Assembly (NCBI GenBank): GCA_029239415.1
Contig: JAQZAY010000074.1
Span: 1 to 14,277, forward strand
Source of the DNA: Pseudomonas sp.
Lineage (GTDB): Bacteria > Pseudomonadota > Gammaproteobacteria > Pseudomonadales > Pseudomonadaceae
Direction: 5' to 3'
Length of the DNA: 14,277 nt
The notes under the pieces are model-generated. The model was not told the origin of the DNA and did no database searches. It saw only the letters and a program-made list of their open reading frames with translations. Shown one piece after another: positions 1 to 7,951 of this stretch; within the stretch, counting starts at the first letter, position 1; each line of letters opens with the position of its first letter. Made by a program: the position numbers and the translations under genes.

Positions 1-423
1 GGCGCCAATCACTTCCCGGTGGTCGAGCTCGATGGCTGGAAGCTGGGCCTGCTGATCTGCTACGACATCGAGTTTCCGGAGAACGCCCGGCGCCTGGCGC
101 TGGACGGCGCGGAGCTGATCCTGGTGCCGACCGCGAACATGACCCCCTACGACTTCATCTGCCAGGTGACCGTGCGCGCCCGCGCCCAGGAAAACCAGTG
201 CTACCTGGTGTACGCCAACTACTGCGGTGCCGAGCACCAGATCCAGTATTGCGGGCAGAGCAGCATCGTCGGTCCGGACGGCAGCCTGCTGGCCATGGCC
301 GGGCGCGAAGAGTGCCTGCTGCTGGCCGACCTGGACCGCGAACGCATGCTGCGCGGTCGCCAGGACTTTCCCTACCTGATGGACTTGCGCCGCGAGCTGC
401 ATGGCCTGCCGAGCGCGGACTGA
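1..423 (+). CDS. Carbon-nitrogen hydrolase family protein, 3' part (5' end outside window)
   Basis: The reading frame is open from the first base, so the gene starts upstream; the GTG at 19 is internal. The visible 140 residues carry the nitrilase-superfamily nucleophile in LLICYDIEFPE, with Cys at visible residue 20. The Glu and Lys of the Glu-Lys-Cys triad would lie before the window. Downstream, VPTANMTPYDF and RARAQENQCYLVYAN are typical of the core and are followed by the SSIVGPDGSLLA strand pair. Family members hydrolyse nitriles, aliphatic amides or N-carbamoyl compounds in the cytoplasm; the substrate cannot be told from this fragment. The stop lies 9 nt before pqqF, so the two genes are probably co-transcribed. 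That does not prove a role in PQQ synthesis. Family assignment is firm, substrate unknown. Confidence 0.9.
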   Translation, partial: GANHFPVVELDGWKLGLLICYDIEFPENARRLALDGAELILVPTANMTPYDFICQVTVRARAQENQCYLVYANYCGAEHQIQYCGQSSIVGPDGSLLAMAGREECLLLADLDRERMLRGRQDFPYLMDLRRELHGLPSAD

Positions 424-432
424 CTGTGCGCC

Positions 433-2751
433 ATGCCTGATACCCTTCGCCACCTGACCCTGGACAACGGCCTGCGCCTGGCCCTGCGCCATGCCCCGCG
501 CCTCAAGCGTTGCGCCGCCGCGCTACGGGTCGGCGCCGGCAGTCACGATGCGCCGGCTGCCTGGCCGGGCCTGGCGCATTTTCTCGAACACCTGTTCTTT
601 CTCGGTACCGCCCGCTTCCCGCTCGAAGACGGCCTGATGCGCTTCGTGCAACGCCAGGGCGGGCAGGTCAATGCAAGCACGCGCGAGCGCTGCACCGACT
701 TCTTCTTCGAAGTACCGCCTGCTGCGCTGGAGGGCGGCCTCGCGCGCCTGTGCCAGATGCTCGCCGAGCCGGACCTTGGCATCGAGCGGCAGCGCCGCGA
801 GCGCGAGGTGATCCATGCCGAGTTCATCGCCTGGTCGCGCAGCCTGGAAGCCCAGCGTCAGTTCGCCTTGCTGCAGTCGGTGTCGCCACGCCATCCACTG
901 AGCGCCTTCCACGCGGGCAACCGGCATAGCCTGGCCCTGCACAACCCCGCGTTCCAGCAGGCCCTGCAGGGTTTCCACCAGCGTTTCTACCACGCCGGGC
1001 AGGTCACCCTGAGCCTGTGCGGGCCGCAACCGCTGGATCAGCTCGAGGCCCTGGGTCGCCAGTACGGTGGTGTGTTCACCGCCGGGCAACCCGTGCCGCA
1101 GGACGATCCTCCGGTCCTGGTGGAACAGGCAATATCCCTTCCCTCGCAGCCTGGCGAGCTTGACCTGCTGTTCGCCCATGAGCACCTGCCGCAGGGTGCG
1201 GAGCCTGCCCTGGAACTGCTGACCACCTGCCTCGATGACAGCCGGCCCGGTAGCTGGATCGCGGCATTGCGCCAGCGAGGCTGGATGCACGGGCACGGCG
1301 TCAAGCTGCTGTATGCCTTTGCCGGGCAATTGCTGTGGCATGTGCAGGTCAAGCTGGACCCCTGTGCGCCGCCTGAGGGCGTCCGCGACCTGCTGCATGG
1401 CTGGTTCGGCGCCATGCGCCAGGCCGATGTCGCCCAGCTCAATACCGAGTTCGGCCGCCTGCAACATCGCCGCGAGCAGGCCGCGAGCGCGCTCGAGCTG
1501 GCGCGGCGCGATAGCAGTGGCCAGCCCTTCCAAGCCCTGGATGCGGCAGGTCTTGAAGCACTGCGCACACTCCTCGACGAGCTGCCCGCAGGTCCTGCCG
1601 GGCACTGGCAACTGCCTGGCGCGGATCCTCTGCTGATGACCAGTCGCCTGGATCAGGAAGGCGCGCCCCTGCCGACAGGCCTGAGCGCCAGCACCTTGCT
1701 CGCGCCGTCTCGCCAGTACGGCGCGCTCTACCTGCGCTGGCAAGTCCCTGCGGCGCTGCGCCAGGGCCTGCACGACGTTCTGCAACGCGCGCTGCAACCG
1801 CTTGTCGAACAGGCCCGGCGTGCCTCGGTGCAGCTGCACTTCAGTGCCGCCGGCGACACCTGGCAATTGCGCTGCGCGGGCTTGCCGAGCGCAGTGGTGC
1901 GGGTGATAGAAGCGGCGCTGGGGCTCCTGGGCAATCCCCCGGCCGACTGCTGGCGCGAGACACAGGACGCGCCCCCGCCACTGATCCCCATACGCGCCCT
2001 GCTCGAGCGTCTGCCAGGCGCCCTGGTCGATGTCAGGGAGGTGCCCCGGCCCGCCGCTCTCCTGCAGAGCTCGGTACTGGACGAGGCCTGGCAGCAAGCG
2101 CGCTGGCAGGGCCTGGTGGTGGGTTTTGGCGAGGCCGAGCAACGCGACCTGGGCGCGGCGCTGCGCGACCTTCCAGGGCATGCGTTGCCGCCGGCACCCA
2201 TCCCGCTCCTGCCCGGCCGGGCCTGGCGCAGTTGCGCGATACCCGGCAGCGAGCAGGCGCTGCTGCTGTTCTGCCCGGTGCCAGCCGCGCTCCAGGCTGC
2301 CGGACGTCTGCTCGCCCAGTTGCTGCAAGGCCCCGTGTACCAGCGCCTGAGGATCGAACTGCAGCTGGGCTATGCGGTATTCAGCGCGTTTCGCCAGATA
2401 GAGGGGCGCTGCGGCCTGCTGTTCGGCGTGCAGTCGCCCAGCGCCAGCCATGGCGAAATCCTCGCTCACCTGGAGGCGCTTCTCCAAGCCGGCGTGCAGC
2501 TGGACACGTCCATGCGAGAGGCCTTGGCAGACCAGTTCGACGAAGCGGCCATGCCCCATCCGGAAGTCACCGAATGGGCGTGGCAGACATACCTTGCGAC
2601 ACAAACGGACGATCTTGCAGCACTGGGCACAGTAGTCAGGGCTACAGGGCAGCAGGACCTGACCGAGCTTCTGCAGCGTTTGCTGCGGGCCGACTGGGGC
2701 TGGTTGTGCCTCGCCAATGGCCCCGCGCCAGACGCTCGCTGGCACGAATGA
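433..2751 (+). CDS. pqqF: PqqF, M16-family zinc endopeptidase of PQQ biosynthesis
   Basis: This 772-residue protein has the inverted zinc motif HFLEH at residues 49-53. The third zinc ligand is Glu130 in REREVIHAEF, 77 residues after His53, the spacing I recall for pitrilysin. The N-terminal catalytic M16 domain covers about residues 5-150 and a second M16-type domain about 165-330. The remainder is a degenerate, low-similarity half, as in other Pseudomonas PqqF proteins. The length is shorter than pitrilysin or insulysin (about 960) and close to known PqqF (about 760-770). Its proposed role is to cut the PqqA peptide after PqqE cross-linking so that the Glu-Tyr unit is released. It is unusual in preceding pqqA and lying directly behind a C-N hydrolase gene. 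The ATG at 433 has only a weak ribosome binding site, so translation may depend on the upstream gene. A long minus-strand frame across it is a shadow. Confidence 0.93.
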   Translation: MPDTLRHLTLDNGLRLALRHAPRLKRCAAALRVGAGSHDAPAAWPGLAHFLEHLFFLGTARFPLEDGLMRFVQRQGGQVNASTRERCTDFFFEVPPAALEGGLARLCQMLAEPDLGIERQRREREVIHAEFIAWSRSLEAQRQFALLQSVSPRHPLSAFHAGNRHSLALHNPAFQQALQGFHQRFYHAGQVTLSLCGPQPLDQLEALGRQYGGVFTAGQPVPQDDPPVLVEQAISLPSQPGELDLLFAHEHLPQGAEPALELLTTCLDDSRPGSWIAALRQRGWMHGHGVKLLYAFAGQLLWHVQVKLDPCAPPEGVRDLLHGWFGAMRQADVAQLNTEFGRLQHRREQAASALELARRDSSGQPFQALDAAGLEALRTLLDELPAGPAGHWQLPGADPLLMTSRLDQEGAPLPTGLSASTLLAPSRQYGALYLRWQVPAALRQGLHDVLQRALQPLVEQARRASVQLHFSAAGDTWQLRCAGLPSAVVRVIEAALGLLGNPPADCWRETQDAPPPLIPIRALLERLPGALVDVREVPRPAALLQSSVLDEAWQQARWQGLVVGFGEAEQRDLGAALRDLPGHALPPAPIPLLPGRAWRSCAIPGSEQALLLFCPVPAALQAAGRLLAQLLQGPVYQRLRIELQLGYAVFSAFRQIEGRCGLLFGVQSPSASHGEILAHLEALLQAGVQLDTSMREALADQFDEAAMPHPEVTEWAWQTYLATQTDDLAALGTVVRATGQQDLTELLQRLLRADWGWLCLANGPAPDARWHE

Positions 2752-2760
2752 CCAGGCAAT

Positions 2761-2779
2761 TGTTACGCAAGGAGTAACA
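2761..2779. repeat. Inverted repeat TGTTAC-N7-GTAACA after pqqF
   Basis: A perfect 6-bp inverted repeat with a 7-nt spacer lies 9 bp after the pqqF stop. No T-tract follows, so a Rho-independent terminator is unlikely. It could be a protein-binding site upstream of the pqqA promoter. The function is not determined. Confidence 0.4.
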
Positions 2780-2821
2780 GCGCTTATCGAAATCTTCAGG
2801 ATTGTGCACAGAAAATTCTTG

Positions 2822-2827
2822 TAAGAT
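2822..2827 (+). promoter_or_regulatory. Candidate -10 element of the pqqA promoter
   Basis: TAAGAT matches the sigma-70 -10 consensus at four of six positions. No good -35 lies at 16-18 bp; the nearest TTG-like hexamer, TTGTGC at 2802-2807, is only 14 bp away and overlaps the 8-bp palindrome TGTGCACA (2803-2810). If used, it would give a leader of roughly 85 nt ahead of pqqA, including the nested palindrome at 2855-2881. A promoter between pqqF and pqqA is expected because the precursor peptide is needed in excess. The exact site is a guess. Confidence 0.35.
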
Positions 2828-2854
2828 AGCGCCATCCAGTTTGTGGAACCCTAG

Positions 2855-2881
2855 GCTACGATTAGTGCACTAACCCGTAGC
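2855..2881 (+). promoter_or_regulatory. Nested palindrome in the pqqA leader
   Basis: The outer arms are GCTACG (2855-2860) and CGTAGC (2876-2881). Between them sits a perfect 12-bp palindrome, TTAGTGCACTAA (2862-2873), offset by 1 nt on the left and 2 nt on the right. As RNA this folds into a 6-bp lower stem, a small internal loop and a 4-bp upper stem with a UGCA loop, ending 37 nt before the pqqA ATG. As DNA it is a good dimeric operator shape. No T-tract follows, so it is not a simple terminator. It may be an operator, an mRNA stabiliser or a leader control element; sequence alone cannot decide. Confidence 0.5.
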
Positions 2882-2903
2882 TGACAACCCCCAAGACCTG
2901 CCC

Positions 2904-2911
2904 GGAAGGAG
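2904..2911 (+). promoter_or_regulatory. Strong ribosome binding site of pqqA
   Basis: GGAAGGAG is placed 7 nt before the ATG at 2919. It is the best Shine-Dalgarno match in the cluster, consistent with high production of the sacrificial precursor peptide. Confidence 0.8.
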
Positions 2912-2918
2912 TCATCCA

Positions 2919-2990
2919 ATGTGGACCAAACCTGCTTACACTGATCTGCGTATCGGCTTTGAAGTGACCATGTATTTCGCAAGCCGCTGA
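2919..2990 (+). CDS. pqqA: PqqA, PQQ precursor peptide (23 aa)
   Basis: This 23-codon gene begins ATG TGG ACC AAA and encodes [20 protein letters not shown] followed by Ala-Ser-Arg. Glu15 and Tyr19, in the E-x-x-x-Y spacing found in PqqA peptides, are the two residues that are cross-linked and become the PQQ skeleton. The peptide is ribosomally made, bound by PqqD and modified by PqqE in the cytoplasm. It has a strong ribosome binding site at 2904-2911 and a hairpin plus T-tract shortly downstream (3008-3038). That arrangement fits a precursor made in much larger amounts than the enzymes. The gene is too short for common ORF callers and is easily missed. Identity is near certain from the sequence and the neighbouring genes. 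Confidence 0.97.
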   Translation: MWTKPAYTDLRIGFEVTMYFASR

Positions 2991-3007
2991 GTCGGCCTGC
3001 AATACAG

Positions 3008-3038
3008 CGCCTCGGCTTGCCGGGGCGTTTTCATTTTT
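3008..3038 (+). terminator. Hairpin plus T-tract between pqqA and pqqB (partial terminator)
   Basis: The arms CGCCTCGG (3008-3015) and CCGGGGCG (3020-3027) pair over 8 bp with one G-T wobble around a CTTG tetraloop. They are followed by TTTTCATTTTT (3028-3038). This is a good Rho-independent terminator shape 17 nt after the pqqA stop and 14 nt before the pqqB ATG. No separate pqqB promoter is evident, so the inferred role is partial termination, giving many short pqqA transcripts and fewer full operon transcripts. Confidence 0.8.
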
Positions 3039-3052
3039 GAGACGGAGTGACC

Positions 3053-3964
3053 ATGTACATCCAGATTCTCGGCTCGGCGGCCGGCGGCGGTTTCCCCCAG
3101 TGGAACTGCAACTGCGTCAACTGCAAGGGCTACCGCGACGGCAGCCTGCGGGCCACGGCACGCACCCAGTCGTCGATCGCCCTGTCCGATGACGGCGAGC
3201 ACTGGATCCTGTGCAACGCATCGCCAGACATCCGCGCCCAGCTGCAGGCCTTCGCGCCGATGCAACCGGCCCGTGCCCTGCGCGATACCGGCATCGACGC
3301 GATCATCCTGCTGGACAGCCAGATCGACCACACCACCGGCCTGCTCAGCCTGCGCGAAGGCTGCCCGCACCCGGTGTGGTGCACCGACATGGTCCACCAG
3401 GACCTGTCCACCGGCTTCCCGCTGTTCAACATGCTCAGCCACTGGAACGGCGGCCTGGCCTGGAACCGAATCGAGCTCGAAGGCAGCTTCGTCATCGACG
3501 CCTGCCCGAACCTGCGGTTCAGCCCCTTCCCGCTGCGCAGCGCCGCGCCGCCCTACTCGCCACACCGCTTCGACCCGCACCCAGGCGACAACCTGGGGCT
3601 GATGGTCGAGGACCTGCGCACCGGCGGCAAGCTGTTCTACGCCCCAGGCCTGGGCCAGGTCGACGACGCGTTGTTGCGCAAGATGCACGACGCCGATTGC
3701 CTACTGGTAGACGGCACGCTGTGGGAGGATGATGAAATGCAGCAGCGTGGCGTCGGCACCCGCACCGGCCGCGAGATGGGCCATCTTGCGCAGAACGGCC
3801 CGGGCGGCATGCTCGAAGTGCTCGATGGCTTCGAACGCCAGCGCAAGGTGCTTATCCACATCAACAACACCAACCCGATTCTCGATGAAGACTCGCCCGA
3901 ACGGGCCGAGGTCAACCGCCGGGGCGTTGAAGTCGCCTTCGACGGCATGAGCATCGAGCTGTAG
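3053..3964 (+). CDS. pqqB: PqqB, metallo-beta-lactamase-fold oxygenase of PQQ biosynthesis
   Basis: This 303-residue protein begins [20 protein letters not shown], the conserved PqqB N-terminus. A GTG lies 6 nt upstream (3047), but the family start and the GGAG at 3044-3047 favour the ATG at 3053. A Cys cluster C-x-C-x-x-C sits at residues 19, 21 and 24. The canonical HxHxDH metal motif of the metallo-beta-lactamase fold is altered to D-S-Q-I-D-H (88-93), keeping Asp92 and His93, as is usual for PqqB. Later PqqB blocks such as [10 protein letters not shown] and [12 protein letters not shown] are intact. The family is reported to be an iron-dependent hydroxylase acting on the tyrosine ring of the cross-linked Glu-Tyr intermediate; it was earlier thought to be a transporter. 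The stop overlaps the ribosome binding site of pqqC. Confidence 0.96.
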   Translation: MYIQILGSAAGGGFPQWNCNCVNCKGYRDGSLRATARTQSSIALSDDGEHWILCNASPDIRAQLQAFAPMQPARALRDTGIDAIILLDSQIDHTTGLLSLREGCPHPVWCTDMVHQDLSTGFPLFNMLSHWNGGLAWNRIELEGSFVIDACPNLRFSPFPLRSAAPPYSPHRFDPHPGDNLGLMVEDLRTGGKLFYAPGLGQVDDALLRKMHDADCLLVDGTLWEDDEMQQRGVGTRTGREMGHLAQNGPGGMLEVLDGFERQRKVLIHINNTNPILDEDSPERAEVNRRGVEVAFDGMSIEL

Positions 3965-3972
3965 GAGCCCCG

Positions 3973-4728
3973 ATGAGCGACGCCACCCCGATGTCCCCCG
4001 CCGAGTTCGAGCAGGCATTGCGCGCCAAGGGCGCCTACTACCATATCCATCACCCGTACCACGTGGCGATGTACCAGGGCCGCGCCTCCCGCGAGCAGAT
4101 CCAGGGGTGGGTGGCCAACCGCTTCTACTACCAGGTGAACATCCCGATGAAGGACGCGGCGATCCTGGCCAACTGCCCTGATCGCGAAGTACGCCGCGAG
4201 TGGATCCAGCGCCTGCTCGACCACGATGGCGCCCCTGGCGAGGACGGCGGCATCGAGGCCTGGCTGCGACTCGGCCAGGCCGTGGGGCTGGATCCCGACC
4301 AGCTACGCTCGCAGGAACTGGTACTGCCCGGGGTGCGCTTTGCCGTCGACGCCTACGTCAACTTCGCCCGCCGCGCCAGCTGGCAGGAAGCGGCCAGCAG
4401 CTCGCTGACCGAGCTGTTCGCCCCGCAGATCCACCAGTCGCGCCTCGACAGCTGGCCGCAGCACTACCCCTGGATCGACCCGGCCGGCTACGAGTACTTC
4501 CGCACCCGCCTGGGCCAGGCGCGGCGTGACGTCGAGCACGGCCTGGCGATCACCCTGCAGCACTACACCACGCGCGACGGCCAGGAGCGCATGCTCGAGA
4601 TCCTGCAGTTCAAGCTGGATATCCTCTGGAGCATGCTCGACGCCATGAGCATGGCCTACGAGCTGAACCGTCCGCCCTACCACAGCGTCACGCCCGAGCG
4701 GGTCTGGCACAAGGGGATCGCCCTATGA
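3973..4728 (+). CDS. pqqC: PqqC, pyrroloquinoline-quinone synthase
   Basis: PqqC catalyses the last step: ring closure and the eight-electron oxidation of AHQQ to PQQ, using O2 without a metal or cofactor. The 251 residues match the family length. All active-site residues I recall from Klebsiella PqqC fall at the same numbers here: His24, His84, His154, Arg157, Tyr175, Arg179 and Lys214. The enzyme should therefore be active. An all-helical haem-oxygenase-like fold is expected. AGGAG at 3963-3967, overlapping the pqqB stop, sits 5 nt before the ATG. The stop overlaps the pqqD start in an ATGA arrangement (4725-4728), so PqqC and PqqD translation should be coupled. Confidence 0.97.
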   Translation: MSDATPMSPAEFEQALRAKGAYYHIHHPYHVAMYQGRASREQIQGWVANRFYYQVNIPMKDAAILANCPDREVRREWIQRLLDHDGAPGEDGGIEAWLRLGQAVGLDPDQLRSQELVLPGVRFAVDAYVNFARRASWQEAASSSLTELFAPQIHQSRLDSWPQHYPWIDPAGYEYFRTRLGQARRDVEHGLAITLQHYTTRDGQERMLEILQFKLDILWSMLDAMSMAYELNRPPYHSVTPERVWHKGIAL

Positions 4729-5000
4729 GCTTCAACCGAGAGCAGGTGCCTGCCTGGCGCCCAGGCTACCGTTTCCAGTACGAGCCCGCGCAAAAGGGCC
4801 ACGTGCTGCTGTACCCCGAAGGCATGATCAAGCTCAACGAAAGCGCAGCCTTGATCGGCGGCTTGATCGATGGCCAGCGCAGCGTGTCGGCAATCATCGC
4901 CGAGCTTGCACAACAGTTTCCCGACGTGCCCGAGATCGGCGACGATATCGAGCAGTTCATGGAGGTGGCCCGTGCCGAACACTGGATCGTCCTCGCCTGA
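4725..5000 (+). CDS. pqqD: PqqD, PqqA-binding chaperone (RiPP recognition element)
   Basis: This 91-residue winged-helix-like protein holds the PqqA peptide and delivers it to PqqE in the cytoplasm. Typical family features are the N-terminal strand region [20 protein letters not shown], the segment [16 protein letters not shown] and the acidic C-terminal helix [15 protein letters not shown]. The start overlaps the pqqC stop by 4 nt. The 3' end overlaps the proposed pqqE start by 29 nt, so the pqqE ribosome binding site lies inside this gene. Length is usual for a stand-alone PqqD. In some other bacteria pqqC and pqqD are fused; here they are separate but overlapping. Confidence 0.96.
   Translation: MSFNREQVPAWRPGYRFQYEPAQKGHVLLYPEGMIKLNESAALIGGLIDGQRSVSAIIAELAQQFPDVPEIGDDIEQFMEVARAEHWIVLA
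4961..4965 (+). promoter_or_regulatory. Ribosome binding site that fixes the pqqE start
   Basis: GGAGG inside pqqD stands 6 nt before the GTG at 4972. No in-frame ATG lies between this point and the first iron-sulfur Cys of PqqE, so the site supports a GTG start. An ATG further upstream at 4870 would add 34 residues of out-of-frame pqqD sequence and is unlikely. Confidence 0.7.
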
Positions 5001-6132
5001 GGTCCCCGGCAAGCCGCAGGTCGGCTTGCCGCTGTGGTTGCTGGCCGAGCTGACCTATCGCTGCCCGCTGCAGTGCCCGTACTGTTCCAACCCGCTGGAC
5101 TTCGCCGCCCAGGGCCAGGAGCTGAGTACCGAACAGTGGTTCCGGGTGATGGCCGAGGCACGCGAGATGGGCGCGGCGCAGCTGGGGTTCTCCGGGGGCG
5201 AGCCGCTGGTGCGCCAGGACCTTGCCGAGCTGATCGGTGAAGGCCGGCGCCTGGGCTACTACACCAACCTGATCACCTCCGGCATCGGCCTGACCGAGCA
5301 GAAGATCGCCGCGTTCAAGCAGGCCGGGCTGGACCATATCCAGATCAGCTTCCAGGCCAGCGACGAGCAGGTGAACAACCTGCTGGCGGGCTCGAAGAAG
5401 GCTTTCGCACAGAAGCTCGAGATGGCGCGCGCGGTCAAGGCCCACGGCTATCCGATGGTGCTCAACTTCGTCACCCACCGGCACAACATCGACAAGATCG
5501 ACCGCATCATCGAGCTGTGCGTCGCCCTCGAGGCCGATTTCGTCGAGCTCGCCACCTGCCAGTTCTACGGCTGGGCGCACCTGAACCGCGTCGGCCTGCT
5601 GCCGACCCGCGCGCAACTCGAGCGCGCCGAGCGCATCACCAACGAGTACCGCGAAAAGCTCAAGGCCGCGGGCAACCCGTGCAAGCTGATCTTCGTCACC
5701 CCGGACTACTACGAAGAACGCCCCAAGGGCTGCATGAACGGCTGGGGCAGCATCTTCCTCACCGTCACCCCCGACGGCACCGCCCTGCCCTGCCACGGTG
5801 CCCGCCAGCTACCGGTCGAGTTTCCCAACGTGCGCGAGCACAGCATGCAGCACATCTGGTACGACTCGTTCGGCTTCAACCGCTTCCGTGGCTACGACTG
5901 GATGCCCGAGCCCTGCCGCTCGTGCGACGAAAAGGAAAAGGACTTCGGCGGCTGTCGCTGCCAGGCCTTCATGCTGACCGGCGATGCCAGCAAGGCAGAC
6001 CCGGTGTGCGCCAAGTCAGCCGACCACGGCATCATCCTCAAGGCCCGCGAGGAGGCCGAGCATGCCCACCTCGCCATCGAAGAGCTGACCTTCCGCAATG
6101 ATCGAAACTCACGCGTCATCGCCCGCGGCTGA
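4972..6132 (+). CDS. pqqE: PqqE, radical SAM/SPASM PqqA peptide cyclase (GTG start)
   Basis: PqqE makes the carbon-carbon bond between Glu15 and Tyr19 of PqqA, using S-adenosylmethionine and iron-sulfur clusters, with PqqD as partner. From the GTG start the protein is 386 residues. The radical-SAM motif C-x3-C-x2-C is at Cys31, Cys35 and Cys38, and the SAM-binding GGEP at 75-78. The SPASM region carries Cys254, Cys274, Cys315, Cys318, Cys328, Cys330 and Cys346, enough for two auxiliary clusters. The start is chosen by GGAGG at 4961-4965 and by similarity of [20 protein letters not shown] to PqqE N-termini; the longer ATG frame from 4870 is rejected. The gene overlaps pqqD by 29 nt and the following peptidase gene by 35 nt. 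Confidence 0.95.
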   Translation: MPNTGSSSPEVPGKPQVGLPLWLLAELTYRCPLQCPYCSNPLDFAAQGQELSTEQWFRVMAEAREMGAAQLGFSGGEPLVRQDLAELIGEGRRLGYYTNLITSGIGLTEQKIAAFKQAGLDHIQISFQASDEQVNNLLAGSKKAFAQKLEMARAVKAHGYPMVLNFVTHRHNIDKIDRIIELCVALEADFVELATCQFYGWAHLNRVGLLPTRAQLERAERITNEYREKLKAAGNPCKLIFVTPDYYEERPKGCMNGWGSIFLTVTPDGTALPCHGARQLPVEFPNVREHSMQHIWYDSFGFNRFRGYDWMPEPCRSCDEKEKDFGGCRCQAFMLTGDASKADPVCAKSADHGIILKAREEAEHAHLAIEELTFRNDRNSRVIARG

Positions 6133-7951
6133 ACCCTTCAGCGCTGCCCAGGCCGTCGCGGCCGGCACCGACTTCGCCGAACTCAAGGTCGGGTCGAGCG
6201 GGGTGTTCTGGAATGAATTCCGTCCCGCCGACGGCGCCTGCCGCATCTGGCATTGGCACCGGCAACAGCCCCGGTGCCTGACGCCCGATGGCTTCAGCGT
6301 GCGCAGCCGTGTCTATGAGTACGGCGGTGGCAGTTTCTGCGTGGGCGGTGATGGCGTGCTCTTCGTCAACGAAGCGGACCAGCAGGTCTATACCCAGGAC
6401 CTCGAAGGCGGCGCGCCGCGTGCCCTGACCCAGGGCCAGGCACGCTACGGCGACCTGCAGTGGCATGACGGCCAAGTGCTGGCGGTCGAGGAAACCTCCA
6501 TGGCCGATGCCGTGGTCCATCGCCTGGTGTCGATCACTGGCCAGGACCGGGCCGTGCTCGCAGAAGGCGCCGACTTCTACGCCTCGCCCACGCTCAGCGA
6601 AGAGGGTCGGCGCCTGGCGTGGATCGAATGGAGCCGGCCAGCCCAGCCATGGACCCGCACCCGGCTGCTGTGCAGCGACAGGGCGCCCGGCGGTGGCTGG
6701 GGCCCGGCACGCTGCATCGCGGGGAACGACGGCCCGGAGCAATCGCTGCAACAGCCGCGCTTCGACTCTGCAGGCCGGCTGTATTGCCTGTCGGACCTCA
6801 ATGGCCACTGGCAACCCTGGGGTGAAGTCGACGGCCAGTGGCAGGCCCTGCCAGCCGCACAGGCCGACCATGCCGCCGCGCCCTGGCAACTGGGCGCCAG
6901 TACCTGGCTGCCGACCAGCGACAACGTTTACCTGGCTACCTGGTTCGAGCAGGGATTCGGCCAGCTCGGCCTGCACCAGGCCGATGGCAGCGTGGAACGC
7001 TACGCGAGCGACTACACCCGGTTCCGCAGCCTGGCTACGGACGACGAGCATCTCTATGCGATCGCCGCCTCAGCCGTGAGCCCGCCGGCAATCATTGCCA
7101 TCGCCCATGCCGATCGGCAGGTGAAGGTGCTTGCCGGTGGCAGCCTGGCCCTGCCCCTGGACCGCATCAGTCGCCCCCAGCCCATCAGCTATCCCAGTGG
7201 CGACGGCGTTGCCCACGGATTCTTCTATCCAGTGCTGGACAGTCAAGCCCCCACGCCGCTGGTGGTCTTCATCCACGGCGGTCCTACCTCGGCCTGCTAT
7301 CCGGTGCTCGATCCGCGTATCCAGTACTGGACCCAGCGCGGCTTCGCCGTGGCCGACCTCAACTACCGTGGCAGTACCGGCTATGGCCGCGCCTACCGCC
7401 AGGCCCTGCACCTGCGCTGGGGCGAGATCGATGTGGAGGATGCCTGCACGGCGGTCGCACACCTGGCCGCGCTCGGCTTGATCGATCCTGGCCAGGCGTT
7501 CATCCGGGGCGGCAGCGCGGGTGGCTACACCACGCTCTGCGCCCTGGCCTTCCACGACGTGTTCCGCGCCGGGGCCAGCCTGTACGGGGTCAGCGACCCG
7601 GTGGCCCTGGCCCACGCCACGCACAAGTTCGAGGGCGACTACCTCGACTGGCTGATCGGACAGCCCGAGCGTGACGCCGAGCGCTACCGCCAGCGCACGC
7701 CCTTGCTGCATGCCGATCGGATCAAGGTGCCTGTGATCTTCTTCCAGGGCGAGCTGGATGCCGTGGTGGTGCCCGAGCAGACCCGCGCCATGCTCGCGGC
7801 GCTCAAGGCCAATGGCATCCCGGCCGAGGGGCATTTCTATGCCCAGGAGCGGCATGGGTTCAGGAACGCGCAGAACCTGGCCCATGCGCTGGAGCAAGAG
7901 TGGCGGTTCTACTGCCAGGTGCTGGCGGACCGCTCTAGCGCTTGGCGATGA
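6098..7951 (+). CDS. pqqM: S9 prolyl-oligopeptidase family serine peptidase (PqqM-like)
   Basis: This 617-residue protein has an N-terminal beta-propeller region (about 1-350) and a C-terminal alpha/beta-hydrolase domain. The catalytic triad is intact: Ser473 in IRGGSAGGY, Asp554 in GELDAVVVP and His586 in [16 protein letters not shown] (oxyanion region) and [14 protein letters not shown] are typical of dipeptidyl or acylaminoacyl peptidases. No signal peptide is seen, so it is probably cytoplasmic. Its start overlaps pqqE by 35 nt and lacks a clear ribosome binding site, so translation is probably coupled. The same position in P. fluorescens carries pqqM, as I recall. A role in trimming PqqA fragments is plausible but unproven; the name rests on family and location. 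Its last 17 bp overlap the small gene on the other strand. Confidence 0.88.
   Translation: MIETHASSPAAEPFSAAQAVAAGTDFAELKVGSSGVFWNEFRPADGACRIWHWHRQQPRCLTPDGFSVRSRVYEYGGGSFCVGGDGVLFVNEADQQVYTQDLEGGAPRALTQGQARYGDLQWHDGQVLAVEETSMADAVVHRLVSITGQDRAVLAEGADFYASPTLSEEGRRLAWIEWSRPAQPWTRTRLLCSDRAPGGGWGPARCIAGNDGPEQSLQQPRFDSAGRLYCLSDLNGHWQPWGEVDGQWQALPAAQADHAAAPWQLGASTWLPTSDNVYLATWFEQGFGQLGLHQADGSVERYASDYTRFRSLATDDEHLYAIAASAVSPPAIIAIAHADRQVKVLAGGSLALPLDRISRPQPISYPSGDGVAHGFFYPVLDSQAPTPLVVFIHGGPTSACYPVLDPRIQYWTQRGFAVADLNYRGSTGYGRAYRQALHLRWGEIDVEDACTAVAHLAALGLIDPGQAFIRGGSAGGYTTLCALAFHDVFRAGASLYGVSDPVALAHATHKFEGDYLDWLIGQPERDAERYRQRTPLLHADRIKVPVIFFQGELDAVVVPEQTRAMLAALKANGIPAEGHFYAQERHGFRNAQNLAHALEQEWRFYCQVLADRSSAWR

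Noticed and set aside
523..2835. 770-residue open frame on the minus strand across pqqF
   Set aside because: It is the mirror of a high-G+C gene with strong third-position bias. pqqF has clear zinc-peptidase motifs, while the minus frame shows no recognisable domain and low-complexity Gln/Arg/Ala-rich sequence.
3047..3052. GTG start for pqqB at 3047
   Set aside because: It overlaps the GGAG ribosome binding site and adds two residues before the conserved MYIQ start.
4870..4971. ATG start for pqqE at 4870, giving 420 residues
   Set aside because: The added 34 residues are an out-of-frame reading of pqqD and Ser/Pro-rich. GTG at 4972 has a good ribosome binding site and gives the normal PqqE length.
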